Source: an uncultured Paraprevotella sp. (GTDB taxonomy: Bacteria > Bacteroidota > Bacteroidia > Bacteroidales > Bacteroidaceae). Taken from it: a stretch of 64,000 bases of DNA. The stretch covers positions 124,001 to 188,000 of the forward strand of contig CALUKY010000002.1 of the NCBI GenBank assembly GCA_944321345.1, read 5' to 3'. A model generated the notes under the pieces. The model was not told where the DNA came from. It ran no database searches and saw only the letters and a list, made by a program, of their open reading frames with translations. Position 1 is the first letter of the stretch; each line of letters begins with the position of its first letter. The translations under genes were made by a program, and so were the position numbers. This document shows, piece by piece, positions 32,479 to 41,825 of this stretch.

Positions 32479-33207
32479 TTAAAAGTAAGTACAAAGACCC
32501 AAGTTCACTGAGAAGATGTTAATTTTAAAGTCTGCAGAACTTTTTCTGAAAGAACCGGACTCCACCTGATTCGTTACCTGATCAATCCACTGGAAGTTCA
32601 AACCCAAAATATCTATTGACACCTCGACAGCAAGATTATTGGTGACAAAAGCCGTCAAACCCGGTGTCGCACCAATTTGAAGCTTATTGATCTTTTGATA
32701 AGTTCCGGTTTGGGTTTCTCCTTTTCCAGAGGTAACCTTACCCTGACTGTATCCATAAGTCAAACTTAATTCATTGAAGAATCCGAAGATCTTACTGGAA
32801 CCCAGACTCATATAAGTTCGAATAAAACCTGTAGTGGAGATTCCATGATCTATATAGCCATAATCATTAAGACTAAAACTCAAATCATCACCCAAATCCA
32901 AATTAAGCTGGCCCAGATCAATATATGTACGAGAGTAACGGGCACGTATACCTGCCGCAATATTATCCTTAAAGAAATATGCTGCATGCGGACTGACGCT
33001 ACAAGTATATCCCTCTCCTTTTACCTTATCCAGAATAAGGAACTGGTAATTACTACCCATCATTTCCAGATAAGAGAAAGAAATACCTCCTGTCCAGGTT
33101 CCTTTTGGAACAAAAAGTGAATTCGTAATCTCTCTATCATAACTTTTCCGTGCATGGGAAATTCCCACACACAGAAAAGCCAAAATCATAATCAGATATT
33201 TTTTCAT
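32479..33207 (-). CDS. Outer-membrane beta-barrel protein
   Basis: A 242-residue protein with an SPI signal peptide (YLIMILAFLCVGISHA). Alternating amphipathic strands run through the whole body (GGISFSYLEMMG, NIAAGIRARYSRTYIDLG, NELSLTYGYSQGKV, LAVEVSIDILGLNFQW). The last strand ends in an aromatic residue (INIFSVNLGLCTYF), the usual BAM recognition signal. About 8-10 strands are likely. It is the only non-lipoprotein among seven genes and lies centrally in the operon, so it may anchor the lipoproteins or move something across the outer membrane. No specific porin family is recognised. Confidence 0.8.
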   Translation of the reverse strand: MKKYLIMILAFLCVGISHARKSYDREITNSLFVPKGTWTGGISFSYLEMMGSNYQFLILDKVKGEGYTCSVSPHAAYFFKDNIAAGIRARYSRTYIDLGQLNLDLGDDLSFSLNDYGYIDHGISTTGFIRTYMSLGSSKIFGFFNELSLTYGYSQGKVTSGKGETQTGTYQKINKLQIGATPGLTAFVTNNLAVEVSIDILGLNFQWIDQVTNQVESGSFRKSSADFKINIFSVNLGLCTYF

Positions 33208-33217
33208 TCAATAATGA

Positions 33218-34921
33218 TTAATCGTATGATAATTCAAATTCATCAATCCACAAGGTACTGTTTGCTCCTACCTGACCGGTTACTTTAGAACCTTCAAAAT
33301 GGCCACCGTAATGACTGGAGGTTGCTACAATGGTTATCTTTGCTGCCTTTTGTGTCGGGTCACTATAAACAACATCAAAAGAGAACGGTGTATATTCAGC
33401 TACATTTTCTTTTCCAACAAACTCACCGAAACCGATCTGATTGCCGTTGGCATCCCATACGGTCAGATAAATATTACATTCATCAGTTGTCAGATTTCCC
33501 GGATATGATCCATTATTGATCGCTTTTGGAGAATATTTATAGTAGCCAGATAACTTAGTTGGACGCGCTCCTGTATAAGGACGGCCAAAAGACACACTGG
33601 CAGAAGGATTACTCATATTGGTACTATAGCTACCTATAAACAAGTTTCCGGCAGCAGAACCAACCAAAGTAATTCCCGTAATTGTATGCAATTTTGCGGC
33701 ACTTCCTTTCACTACATCCTCTGATTCTTTTTCAGTAATCGGATCATGGCTTCCGGCCAAAAAAGAAGTAACTCCAGTATTTCCAGAAGCCCAATAGCTG
33801 TCGGCGGCATCAGCATTGGCAAACCAGTTCTTGCCACTTTGACTCCAAGTATCAAAGTTCAAATTCGGAATTTCTACGTATTCTTCAGTAATAAATGAAC
33901 AAACGTCACCTTCTGTTTCTCCGCAAACAATCTTATATTGATATTCTGTTCCGAAATCAAGCGCCTTTACCTTGGCGGTGTACTCTGTCGTTGCTCCTAC
34001 TTTTTCAGCAGCAACAGTCTGCCATTCTGCATCAGTACTCTTCTTATATTTAAACTGTACAGGGGCTTCCGGCTCTACAAAGGAACACATACCATCCAAA
34101 ATAGCATATTTACCCCACACCTTTGAATTATCTGCCGAAATAGGAATTGTAGAAAGACCATCCGGCTTTACAGGAACTCCTAAGGTAACTTCGTATTCTG
34201 TCTTGTTTTGGTTTACACTAACAGTAATGTTACCCGTTCCGTTATTATCGACATCAAACTTCACAATATAGTGGCAAGCAGCCTGTGCCTTATCCGTAAT
34301 TTTCTGGGTAAACTGACGAGCCTCGGTCCCATCTTTCGGAGTAAAAGTCAACGTAACATTCAAAGGCTGATCTACCAGAGCAAACGCCGCACGTGTTTCA
34401 TCTGCTGCAAAAGGCAGTTCAAAACCTTCGTTTCCTGATACTGTTGCCGAATATTCTGAAAAGCGAGTCTTAAACTGATCTGTATAAGTTACGGAAACCT
34501 TGCTTTGAGCCAGTTTACAGGTAACAGTCACAGTTTGCGCTTCGTTCGGCTTGATCGTAACGCTCTGTTCACCTTTATAAACCGGTTCTGCATCAAAACC
34601 TTGTGCAGCTTCCTTTCCAAAAGAATAGGCTGTAACATTATATTCGGTTCCTGCAGGTACCAGGAAACTTTCTCCCTGAATCTCAGTCCAGTTGTCTGCA
34701 TGTTTGAAGACTGTACCATCAGTTGTCTTTATGTCTACGGCAATCTGTTCGGCATCCGCCGCACGAGTCTGCAGAGTTTTATCAATTTCTATTCCGGAAA
34801 ACTGAATGTATCCTTCTCCTCCAAAATTCTCCTCCGACTGACAGGCTGTAAATAAAGCCAATCCCAAAGAGAAGACACCAGGCAATATATATTTTGTATT
34901 CATGATTCTTTTGCTATTCAT
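33218..34921 (-). CDS. DUF4493 lipoprotein with Fn3-like and PCMD domains
   Basis: A 567-residue lipoprotein (561 if ATG 34903 is used); the signal ends SLGLALFTAC. Residues about 30-240 are DUF4493 (VPAGTEYNVTAYSFGKEAA, VSVTYTDQFKTRFSEYSATV). An Fn3-like unit (QFKYKKSTDAEWQTVAAEKV) and the PCMD domain follow (IPNLNFDTWSQSGKNWFAN ... LWIDEFELSYD). The acidic post-Cys sequence QSEEN fits surface export. The Fn3-PCMD half is a close paralogue of that in the gene at 30847-32463. It starts 2 bp after the preceding gene, so translation is probably coupled. Confidence 0.84.
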   Translation of the reverse strand: MNSKRIMNTKYILPGVFSLGLALFTACQSEENFGGEGYIQFSGIEIDKTLQTRAADAEQIAVDIKTTDGTVFKHADNWTEIQGESFLVPAGTEYNVTAYSFGKEAAQGFDAEPVYKGEQSVTIKPNEAQTVTVTCKLAQSKVSVTYTDQFKTRFSEYSATVSGNEGFELPFAADETRAAFALVDQPLNVTLTFTPKDGTEARQFTQKITDKAQAACHYIVKFDVDNNGTGNITVSVNQNKTEYEVTLGVPVKPDGLSTIPISADNSKVWGKYAILDGMCSFVEPEAPVQFKYKKSTDAEWQTVAAEKVGATTEYTAKVKALDFGTEYQYKIVCGETEGDVCSFITEEYVEIPNLNFDTWSQSGKNWFANADAADSYWASGNTGVTSFLAGSHDPITEKESEDVVKGSAAKLHTITGITLVGSAAGNLFIGSYSTNMSNPSASVSFGRPYTGARPTKLSGYYKYSPKAINNGSYPGNLTTDECNIYLTVWDANGNQIGFGEFVGKENVAEYTPFSFDVVYSDPTQKAAKITIVATSSHYGGHFEGSKVTGQVGANSTLWIDEFELSYD

Positions 34922-34923
34922 AA

Positions 34924-36261
34924 TTATTCCACAATATTTACCTTCAAGTCACCAGACTTCTCATTAGAAGCATTATCAACGACCTTAATTGTAAAGGTGT
35001 TCGTACTGGCCCCATACAACTTCAAAAGCCCCATAAAGGTGGTTACATCAAACACATATTCCGTTTTTCCGGCAATCACTTCTCCCGGCTGAATCAGACC
35101 AATTCCTTCTTGAGTTTCCAGAGAACCAGTGAGAACGCCTTCCAACTCTCCCGGATTAGCCAGATCAAACTCTTCTGCCAGTCCGAAGCCTGCCAGTGTA
35201 GACATGAAAGATTCATTATCAGTATTAATTTTCACAAAAAGATTCTTGATACCATTCGGCGCCTTGATGGTAACGACCACCTGTTCGCCTTTATCAGCAG
35301 GATTGGTATATTCAGCAGGAAGTCCTTCAAAAGTGATGGCATTTTCTCCCGGTTCCGGATCCGTTCCTGAATCCGGATTATAGGTGATATTCTCGGATGG
35401 AATAGAAATTACCTCATCTTGTTCTGCAAAAGAAAAATCAACAGTAATTCCCAACTGAATATGTGAAGTAGAGGCACCATCCTCATTCAGATTAATGACA
35501 AAAGCATCTCCCGCTTCCAATTTTGTATTACCATCTGCGTCAGCAGGTTTTGTAACCGAATAAGTTCTTTGAATAAACTGAGACTCAACGCCTTCTGAGG
35601 CCTTAGTATTTGCTTTGATGGAAACCGTTATCGAGCTTTTGTTTTCAGGAACTGCAAAATAATACTTCTTATCAATATTATCCTTTGTGAAAATCTGAGA
35701 AGCTCCTTCACCATTATCCACTGTAACAGAATAATCATCATTAAAAGCTTCTACAAAAGATTTATCCAACGCCAAAGCCACTTCTATGGTTTGAAGTTTG
35801 CATTCCAAAGACACATTAGTCGTCTGACCAGGTATAATTTCAAACTTACTCGTACCCATAAAATAAGGACGTTCAGAAACCAAGACTTCTGAACCATCAA
35901 AATTATAGGCATTTACTTCATACTGTCCGGCTTGCAGAAGCATGTTCAGGTTTCCGTTATTTCCACCCAAATCGGCAACCTTACCCATTTCTACAATCTG
36001 CTCACCATTCTTAATCTCCAAAGTATAGTTCTGAACATTTACTTCTTCCGGATCAAAGACTCCGGGTTTTTCAACTCCCCCGGTTGCTTCCGCACGCGTT
36101 GAAACATTTACCTTGGAATTATTCTCCAAATTCAATTTGATACGTCCCTGATTGGCCTCTACCAGATCCTCTTTTCCCCAAAGTTCATCTTTCAATTCAC
36201 AAGAAGTCAATCCAAAGACACTCAGGACTGCAATAATCAGATATATTTTTTTCATATTCAT
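34924..36261 (-). CDS. DUF4493 lipoprotein with a C-terminal beta domain
   Basis: A 445-residue lipoprotein (signal LIIAVLSVFGLTSC, then ELKDELWGKEDL, strongly acidic as in surface-exported lipoproteins). DUF4493 spans residues about 35-275: LLQAGQYEVNAYNFDGSEVL, IIPGQTTNVSLECKLQTIEV, DDYSVTVDNGEGA. A separate C-terminal region (residues 300-445) with ITFEGLPAEYTNPADKGEQV and DVTTFMGLLKLYGASTNTF is found as DUF4493-associated sequence; I cannot name it. AGGA precedes the first ATG by 8 nt, supporting start 36261. Second gene of the operon. Confidence 0.82.
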   Translation of the reverse strand: MNMKKIYLIIAVLSVFGLTSCELKDELWGKEDLVEANQGRIKLNLENNSKVNVSTRAEATGGVEKPGVFDPEEVNVQNYTLEIKNGEQIVEMGKVADLGGNNGNLNMLLQAGQYEVNAYNFDGSEVLVSERPYFMGTSKFEIIPGQTTNVSLECKLQTIEVALALDKSFVEAFNDDYSVTVDNGEGASQIFTKDNIDKKYYFAVPENKSSITVSIKANTKASEGVESQFIQRTYSVTKPADADGNTKLEAGDAFVINLNEDGASTSHIQLGITVDFSFAEQDEVISIPSENITYNPDSGTDPEPGENAITFEGLPAEYTNPADKGEQVVVTIKAPNGIKNLFVKINTDNESFMSTLAGFGLAEEFDLANPGELEGVLTGSLETQEGIGLIQPGEVIAGKTEYVFDVTTFMGLLKLYGASTNTFTIKVVDNASNEKSGDLKVNIVE

Positions 36262-36288
36262 AATCTTATTCCTTAACCTTAATACAAA

Positions 36289-37095
36289 TTACTTGATAAT
36301 CTCATTTGGAACCACGATATCAATAGTTTCCTCGGTCAATCCGGAATCAACGATAACATCCAGACCAAACTTTCCTCCCTCTATTTCTGTTACGTCTGGC
36401 TTAAAGGTAATTTTCAACAAAGTCTGTGGTTTCAAGGTAACTTTTTTAGAAGTAACAAAACCTTCCGGCGTAGCCACTTCACCATACTTATCTTTCAGCG
36501 TAAAGTTCAAAGTCACTTCTTCACCTTCGGCATCTGCTTTCAGGAAAAGATCCTGGCCCACATTTGCCTTTGACAACACAATAGCCTCTTCCATATGTTT
36601 TGTCTTTACAGAAACTTCGCAATCGGAATAATAAGAATCAAAAGAGGCATCGTAGTTTACATTCACCTTAGCCGCAGTAGGCTTGCACTGAAAAGCCAGT
36701 TTTTTGGTGGATCCAGGATTTAAAGTAAATGTTTCATTTCCGGTTACCAGCAAATGATCAAAGCTGGCAGCTTCTTCTTGTCCGTAAGAAGCAACCATGG
36801 TATAGCTTGCTCCCGACTCAAGTTCCATTTCTAAAGGCCAATCACTATATAAGCCTTCCTTTACCACAGACCCATCACTTGTTTTTGTCAGTTTTAGTGT
36901 ATAGTTGTTTATGTTAGAATAATCACTCTCGTTGATCGCTTTAGTATGCTTTACAGCTTCCTCTCCATCAAACGAAAAATCTGTACACAAATCAACTTGC
37001 AAAACACCAGTACCCTCCGTCATAATTTCATTTTGGGAACATGATACAACAAGGCTTCCCGTCATCAAAAGCATTGAATAAAATAAATTTTTCAT
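36289..37095 (-). CDS. DUF4493 lipoprotein (first gene of the operon)
   Basis: A 268-residue lipoprotein with a type II signal (LLMTGSLVVSC, Cys19). It is a single DUF4493 module: GTGVLQVDLCTDFSFD, LESGASYTMVASYGQEEAAS, LNPGSTKKLAFQCKPTAAKV, VNYDASFDSYYSDCEVSVKT. A -7 element (TATTTTTG, 37129-37136) lies 34 bp upstream and no other gene intervenes, so this is the promoter-proximal gene of a unit that runs to the terminator at 27978. The repeated DUF4493 fold at positions 1, 2, 3, 6 and 7 of the operon suggests subunits that assemble or bind a common partner. Confidence 0.82.
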   Translation of the reverse strand: MKNLFYSMLLMTGSLVVSCSQNEIMTEGTGVLQVDLCTDFSFDGEEAVKHTKAINESDYSNINNYTLKLTKTSDGSVVKEGLYSDWPLEMELESGASYTMVASYGQEEAASFDHLLVTGNETFTLNPGSTKKLAFQCKPTAAKVNVNYDASFDSYYSDCEVSVKTKHMEEAIVLSKANVGQDLFLKADAEGEEVTLNFTLKDKYGEVATPEGFVTSKKVTLKPQTLLKITFKPDVTEIEGGKFGLDVIVDSGLTEETIDIVVPNEIIK

Positions 37096-37128
37096 AATGT
37101 ATGTTCTTGTATTATTCTTATTTTAATG

Positions 37129-37136
37129 CAAAAATA
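37129..37136 (-). promoter_or_regulatory. -7 promoter element of the DUF4493/PCMD operon
   Basis: TATTTTTG on the minus strand; a -33 match is not found at the standard distance. Confidence 0.45.
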
Positions 37137-37245
37137 TAAAACACCAGTCTTTTGGGACTTAATTTACGGTACAAAAAATCCCAATGACCATTATTTCCAT
37201 TTTTTCCTGCCGTTTTTAGGGAACGAAATGAGGAAGACCGGATTT

Positions 37246-37929
37246 TCATTCTTTAACAGCACGTAAAATAACCACATTATTTAAAGGGCGATCCATAGAA
37301 TCGGTCTTGCATTTCTGTATCTTTTTCACCACAGAAAGACCTTCAATAACCTCCCCAAAAACGGTGTACTGACCATCCAGATTGGGAGCACCGCCATATT
37401 GTTCATAATTATTATAATGCTCGTAATTAAATTTTACAATTCCTCCTGTCTGTTCCAAAACATAAGGCTGCATATTCTGCAATGCTGTGGGAGTATAATA
37501 TTTACCCCAAACAATATAGAACTGAGAACCATGACTGCGCCGTTGCGGATTCACCTCATCGGGTTCACGAGCCATAGCTACAGCCCCTCGCATATGATAA
37601 GAATAAGGCCAGCCTATTTCTGCCGGTAAAGTATATCCCGGACCTCCCTCACCCAATTCTTTCCCTCTAGGAGCATCTTTCGAATCAGGATCACCTGCCT
37701 GGATAATATAATCTTTTATCACCCGATGAAAAAGAAGACCGTCATAATATCCTTCAGCAACCAGTTTCAGAAAATTGTCACGATGTTTCGGAGTATCATT
37801 GTTTAAAGCGATCCGGATCACCCCCATATTTGTTTCCAGACGTACCACAGAATGTTCTTTTTCACCTTGCGAAAAACAAGGCATGATCACACTGTACAGG
37901 AAGAACAAAAACATGCTTATATTTTTCAT
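37246..37929 (-). CDS. Exported cyclophilin-type peptidyl-prolyl isomerase
   Basis: A 227-residue protein with a signal peptide (ISMFLFFLYSVIMPCFSQG). The cyclophilin fold is clear: HRDNFLKLVAEGYYDGLLFH, RVIKDYIIQAGDP (catalytic Arg in FHRV), GAVAMA, and SQFYIVWG for the SQFFI motif. It catalyses cis-trans isomerisation of proline bonds, here in the periplasm. An insertion of about 35 residues (YYTPTALQNM ... NNYEQYGG) before the last strands is typical of Bacteroidetes members. It has its own -7 element (TATCTTTG, 37958-37965) and is divergent from rsmH. Confidence 0.92.
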   Translation of the reverse strand: MKNISMFLFFLYSVIMPCFSQGEKEHSVVRLETNMGVIRIALNNDTPKHRDNFLKLVAEGYYDGLLFHRVIKDYIIQAGDPDSKDAPRGKELGEGGPGYTLPAEIGWPYSYHMRGAVAMAREPDEVNPQRRSHGSQFYIVWGKYYTPTALQNMQPYVLEQTGGIVKFNYEHYNNYEQYGGAPNLDGQYTVFGEVIEGLSVVKKIQKCKTDSMDRPLNNVVILRAVKE

Positions 37930-37957
37930 GGAATTCCAAACGTTAAATATGGAGTTG

Positions 37958-37965
37958 CAAAGATA
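37958..37965 (-). promoter_or_regulatory. -7 promoter element of the cyclophilin gene
   Basis: TATCTTTG on the minus strand, 29 bp before the ATG. Confidence 0.5.
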
Positions 37966-38104
37966 GTAATTTTTGATCGTAAAAGCCTCAGCTATTATGA
38001 TATTTCTCTACATTGCATAGAAATCCGGACTGTACTGAAGAGTTATCAACAAGGTGTTGAAAAAAAAAGTTACTATTATAAGGTGTAAGAACGTAGGTTT
38101 TTTG

Positions 38105-38112
38105 TAACTTTG
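38105..38112 (+). promoter_or_regulatory. -7 promoter element of the division and cell wall cluster
   Basis: TAACTTTG matches TAnnTTTG, 97 bp before the rsmH start. The 279-bp gap is too short to hold an mraZ gene. Confidence 0.55.
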
Positions 38113-38208
38113 AACGCAAAACAAAAAGGCTCCGAATTTCATTCCCATTTATCAACGAGCATCTGAAATAGAAACATAACGAAAGTAATAAAACTGTTAA
38201 AAACGAAA

Positions 38209-39120
38209 ATGAAAAAAAACAATGTTTATCATATTCCCGTATTGCTCAAAGAAACCGTAGACGGATTAAACATCAATCCGAACGGAGTATATGTGGATGT
38301 CACATTCGGAGGAGGAGGACACAGCCGTGAAATCCTAAGCAGGCTCTCATCCAAAGGGCATCTGTACAGCTTTGATCAGGACGAAGACGCCGAACAGAAC
38401 ATCATAAACGACAAACGGTTTACCTTCGTAAGAAGCAACTTCAGATACATCAAGAACTGGATGCGCTATTATGGCATAGACCAAGTAGACGGCATACTGG
38501 CAGACTTGGGAGTATCCAGCCATCACTTTGACGCGCAGGAAAGAGGATTCTCCTTTCGTTTCGACGCGGCACTGGATATGAGAATGAATCAAAAGGCCCA
38601 GCAAACCGCAGCCTCTATTGTCAACGAATACCCTGAAAGCCAACTGGCAGACTTGTTTTACCTTTACGGTGAATTGAAAAATGCCCGAAAAATAGCAGCT
38701 GCAATTGTAAAAGGCAGAAACGAAAAACGTATAGAAACGACCGGAGATCTGATGGACACGATCAAGATGTTTTTCGAAAGAGACCGTGAGAAAAAAGAAC
38801 TGGCAAAAGTTTTTCAGGCACTCCGGATAGAGGTAAATCAGGAAATGCAGGCGCTCAAGGAAATGCTCACCGCATCGGCTTCCATATTAAAAACCGGAGG
38901 CAGGCTGTCGGTACTGACCTATCATTCTTTGGAAGACCGCATGGTCAAGAACCTGATCAAATCGGGTAATGTAGAAGGTCATATAGAAAAAGACTTCTTC
39001 GGAAACACCCATGCACCACTGAAGGCCATCAATAACAAAGTAATCATTGCCTCGGAAGAGGAACAGGCAAACAACCCGCGAAGCAGAAGTGCCAAGCTAA
39101 GAATTGCCGAAAAGAAATAA
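38209..39120 (+). CDS. rsmH: 16S rRNA (cytosine(1402)-N(4))-methyltransferase
   Basis: A 303-residue SAM-dependent methyltransferase (MraW). The N-terminal motif HIPVLLKETVDGL, the SAM-binding GVYVDVTFGGGGHSREIL, the acidic DQDEDAEQN, DGILADLGVSSHHFD and the C-terminal LTYHSLEDRMVKN with NPRSRSAKLRIAE are all present. It methylates N4 of C1402 in the ribosomal P site. It is the first gene of the dcw cluster here, which normally starts with mraZ. ftsL follows after 16 bp. Confidence 0.96.
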   Translation: MKKNNVYHIPVLLKETVDGLNINPNGVYVDVTFGGGGHSREILSRLSSKGHLYSFDQDEDAEQNIINDKRFTFVRSNFRYIKNWMRYYGIDQVDGILADLGVSSHHFDAQERGFSFRFDAALDMRMNQKAQQTAASIVNEYPESQLADLFYLYGELKNARKIAAAIVKGRNEKRIETTGDLMDTIKMFFERDREKKELAKVFQALRIEVNQEMQALKEMLTASASILKTGGRLSVLTYHSLEDRMVKNLIKSGNVEGHIEKDFFGNTHAPLKAINNKVIIASEEEQANNPRSRSAKLRIAEKK

Positions 39121-39136
39121 ATTCTTAAAGAATAAC

Positions 39137-39664
39137 ATGAGAAAACGAAAAAATACACCCGATACCGCAGAGGAACAAGAGGAGCAGGAAATTCTGAGCA
39201 TGCAGAATGAAACAACTTCCGAAGAATCTCAGGAAGAAGAGGAGGCAAATGAAGCTGTCACCGGCCATAGGGACCAGTCTCTTCCTGCCAAAGTAGAACG
39301 GTTTACCCAACGGGAAAGCCTCGGAAACAAAAGCAAAATAAGCCTGAAAGATATTCTCGGAGGAGAGATATTAACCCGAAGTACTTTCCGGAAACAGTTC
39401 GGTCTGATAGCCGTATGCGTATTTTATGTCATTCTGTATATCACGAACAGATATCAGGCCCAACAAGAACTGATTGAGATAGAAGAACTTAAAATTGAAC
39501 TACAAAAACAGAAATATTATTCTCTGACCCGTTCCGGGGAATTCACCATCAGAAGCAGACAAAGTCAAGTGGAAAAAATGCTGAAGCAGACACCTGACAG
39601 TATGCTGGTAACCCCAAAAGAACCGCCATTTATCATCAGAATTAATACAGAAGAGGAAGAGTAA
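39137..39664 (+). CDS. ftsL: FtsL-like cell division protein
   Basis: A 175-residue bitopic membrane protein. An acidic cytoplasmic region (residues 1-85, EEQEEQEIL ... ESQEEEEANE) precedes one membrane helix (FGLIAVCVFYVILYI, about 92-108). A periplasmic coiled coil follows (QQELIEIEELKIELQKQKYY). This matches the FtsL-like family of Bacteroidetes, which has a longer N-terminus than E. coli FtsL. It would form the FtsQLB-type complex and regulate FtsW-FtsI. Start ATG 39137; an in-frame upstream start at 39104 overlaps rsmH. Only 1 bp separates it from ftsI. Confidence 0.85.
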   Translation: MRKRKNTPDTAEEQEEQEILSMQNETTSEESQEEEEANEAVTGHRDQSLPAKVERFTQRESLGNKSKISLKDILGGEILTRSTFRKQFGLIAVCVFYVILYITNRYQAQQELIEIEELKIELQKQKYYSLTRSGEFTIRSRQSQVEKMLKQTPDSMLVTPKEPPFIIRINTEEEE

Positions 39665-39665
39665 A

Positions 39666-41825
39666 ATGGACTTTGACAGTAAAAAGATCATCCCCAGATA
39701 TAGCCTGATTTTCATCTTTATCGTGGCTTGGGGGCTTTATATTCTGGGAAATGCCGCATACCTGATGTTCTTTGAAAAAGAATATTGGGAAGAGGTCAGC
39801 AAGCAGCTGATTCAGGATGATGTACCCATACCGGCCAATCGAGGGAATATACTCTCGGCAGACGGGCACATCATGGCCAGTTCTCTTCCGGAATATAAAA
39901 TCTACATGGATTTCGTGGCAAGAGACAAGAATCCAAAAGTACAGCAAAAACTGCAGGAATGGCGAGATACCACATTAGAAAACAATATGGACTCGATCTG
40001 CGAAGGACTGCACCGGATATTCCCGGATAAATCAGCAGCAGAATTCAAGGCACGCCTGTTGAAAGGGCGCAAAAAGAAAAGCAGTTACTGGCGCTTGTAC
40101 CCCAAGCGTATTTCGTATATCCAGTATCAGGAATGTAAAAAATTACCTTTATTCCGCGAAAAGCCCGGAAAAGGCGGATTCTATGCCGAAGAATTCAATC
40201 AGAGAAAGAAACCATACGGGTCACTGGCTACCCGAACCTTGGGTAATCTGTATGCCAGCAAGGATTCTGCCATTTATGGTCTGGAGCTCTCTTATGATTC
40301 CATTCTACGTGGAAAAAGCGGTGTGTCACACCGTGCCAAGGTGCGTAACAAATGGCTTAGCCTGATTGACGAACCTCCTGTAGATGGAAACGACATCATG
40401 ACCACCATTGATGTAAGCATGCAGGATGCCGCAGAAAAAGCCATTCTGAAGAAACTGAAAGAGATCAATGGCGATGTAGGTGTGGTGGTGCTTATGGAAG
40501 TGGCAACTGGAGATGTAAAAGCCATCGTGAACATGAGCAAACTGGCAGACGGCTCTTATTATGAAATCAAGAATAACGCTGTGGCCGACATGATGGAGCC
40601 TGGCTCAACATTCAAAACGGCTTCTATCATGGTTGCCCTTGAAGACAAAAAGATCACCAAGGATGACTTTATCGAAACAGGAAACGGCCAGTGGGAAATG
40701 TATGGTCAGAATATGAAAGACCATAACTGGCGAAGAGGCGGATACGGAAAAATCAGCGTTCCGGAAGTGCTAATGTACTCTTCGAATATCGGAGTAAGCA
40801 GAATTATTGATGAACACTACCGGAATAACCCTCAGGAATTCGTAAAAGGCCTGTACCGTGAGGGGGTAGGCATTCCGGTCGACATTCCGCTGGTCGGAGC
40901 CGGAAAGCCGAATGTCAGAATGCCTAACAAGGAAAACTGGTCTAAAACCGCACTGCCTTGGATGAGTATCGGATATGAAACCCAGATACCTCCCATCTAT
41001 ACACTGATGTTCTATAACGCCATTGCCAATGGAGGCAAAATGGTAAAACCACGTTTTGTCAAGGCAGAAATGAAAGACGGAGAAATTATCCGGGAATTCC
41101 CGGTAGAGGTTGTCAAAGAACAGATTTGCTCCAAGAGAACCTTACGCGACATTCAGGACATTCTGGAAATGGTGGTCAGCAAAGGGTTGGGAAAACAGGC
41201 AGGCTGCCCACAATTCAAGGTTTCCGGAAAAACCGGTACTGCTCAGGTTTCTAAAGGAAAAGGTGGATACAAATCCGGAGGTATGCACTATCTGGTCAGC
41301 TTCTGCGGATATTTCCCTTCAGATGCCCCCAAATACAGTTGTATCGTAGCCATTCAGAAATCCGGGCTTCCGGCTTCGGGAGGCGGTCAATGCGGTCCGG
41401 TATTCCGGGAAATAGCCCAATCGGTCATGGCCAAGGGTGTATTTAGGGAAGTGCGAGAAGGAGCCGATTCCACCTCTATTTTTATCCCGGATGCGTTGGA
41501 TGGAAATATGCAGGCTACCATTCAGGTACTAAATGCACTGAATGTACCGTACCATACAGACTTTAATCAAGAAGAAAACCAGAATATCATTTGGGGAAAA
41601 TCACAGAACAACGGAAACAACATTACATTAGTATCGAATAAGTCTCCACACAATCTGGTACCCGATGTCATCGGTATGGGAGCCCGTGATGCTGTTTACC
41701 TGCTTGAAAGCAGGGGCCTTAATGTAAAAATTAAAGGAGTTGGAGAAGTCAAAAAACAGAGCATCGCGCCAAACACACAAATCAAAAAAGGACAAACTAT
41801 TACCATTGAATTAAAAAAATCATAA
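39666..41825 (+). CDS. ftsI: Penicillin-binding protein, septal transpeptidase with PASTA domain
   Basis: A 719-residue class B PBP that crosslinks septal peptidoglycan. One membrane helix ([20 protein letters not shown]) follows a short cytoplasmic tail; then come the pedestal/dimerisation domain ([15 protein letters not shown]) and the transpeptidase domain with SxxK ([10 protein letters not shown]), SxN (YSSNIG) and KTG ([10 protein letters not shown]). A single PASTA domain ends the protein ([20 protein letters not shown]). Partner of FtsW. Its stop overlaps the murE start (TAATG). Often annotated as FtsI or PBP2/Spo-VD like. Confidence 0.95.
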   Translation: MDFDSKKIIPRYSLIFIFIVAWGLYILGNAAYLMFFEKEYWEEVSKQLIQDDVPIPANRGNILSADGHIMASSLPEYKIYMDFVARDKNPKVQQKLQEWRDTTLENNMDSICEGLHRIFPDKSAAEFKARLLKGRKKKSSYWRLYPKRISYIQYQECKKLPLFREKPGKGGFYAEEFNQRKKPYGSLATRTLGNLYASKDSAIYGLELSYDSILRGKSGVSHRAKVRNKWLSLIDEPPVDGNDIMTTIDVSMQDAAEKAILKKLKEINGDVGVVVLMEVATGDVKAIVNMSKLADGSYYEIKNNAVADMMEPGSTFKTASIMVALEDKKITKDDFIETGNGQWEMYGQNMKDHNWRRGGYGKISVPEVLMYSSNIGVSRIIDEHYRNNPQEFVKGLYREGVGIPVDIPLVGAGKPNVRMPNKENWSKTALPWMSIGYETQIPPIYTLMFYNAIANGGKMVKPRFVKAEMKDGEIIREFPVEVVKEQICSKRTLRDIQDILEMVVSKGLGKQAGCPQFKVSGKTGTAQVSKGKGGYKSGGMHYLVSFCGYFPSDAPKYSCIVAIQKSGLPASGGGQCGPVFREIAQSVMAKGVFREVREGADSTSIFIPDALDGNMQATIQVLNALNVPYHTDFNQEENQNIIWGKSQNNGNNITLVSNKSPHNLVPDVIGMGARDAVYLLESRGLNVKIKGVGEVKKQSIAPNTQIKKGQTITIELKKS

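Noticed and set aside
38043-38051. TTATCAACA, resembling a DnaA box, upstream of rsmH
   Set aside because: A single near-match with no cluster of boxes, no AT-rich unwinding element pattern and no dnaA nearby; not evidence for an origin.
39104-39136. Upstream start for ftsL overlapping rsmH
   Set aside because: ATG 39137 gives the normal acidic N-terminus and avoids overlap; the upstream codon is inside conserved rsmH sequence.
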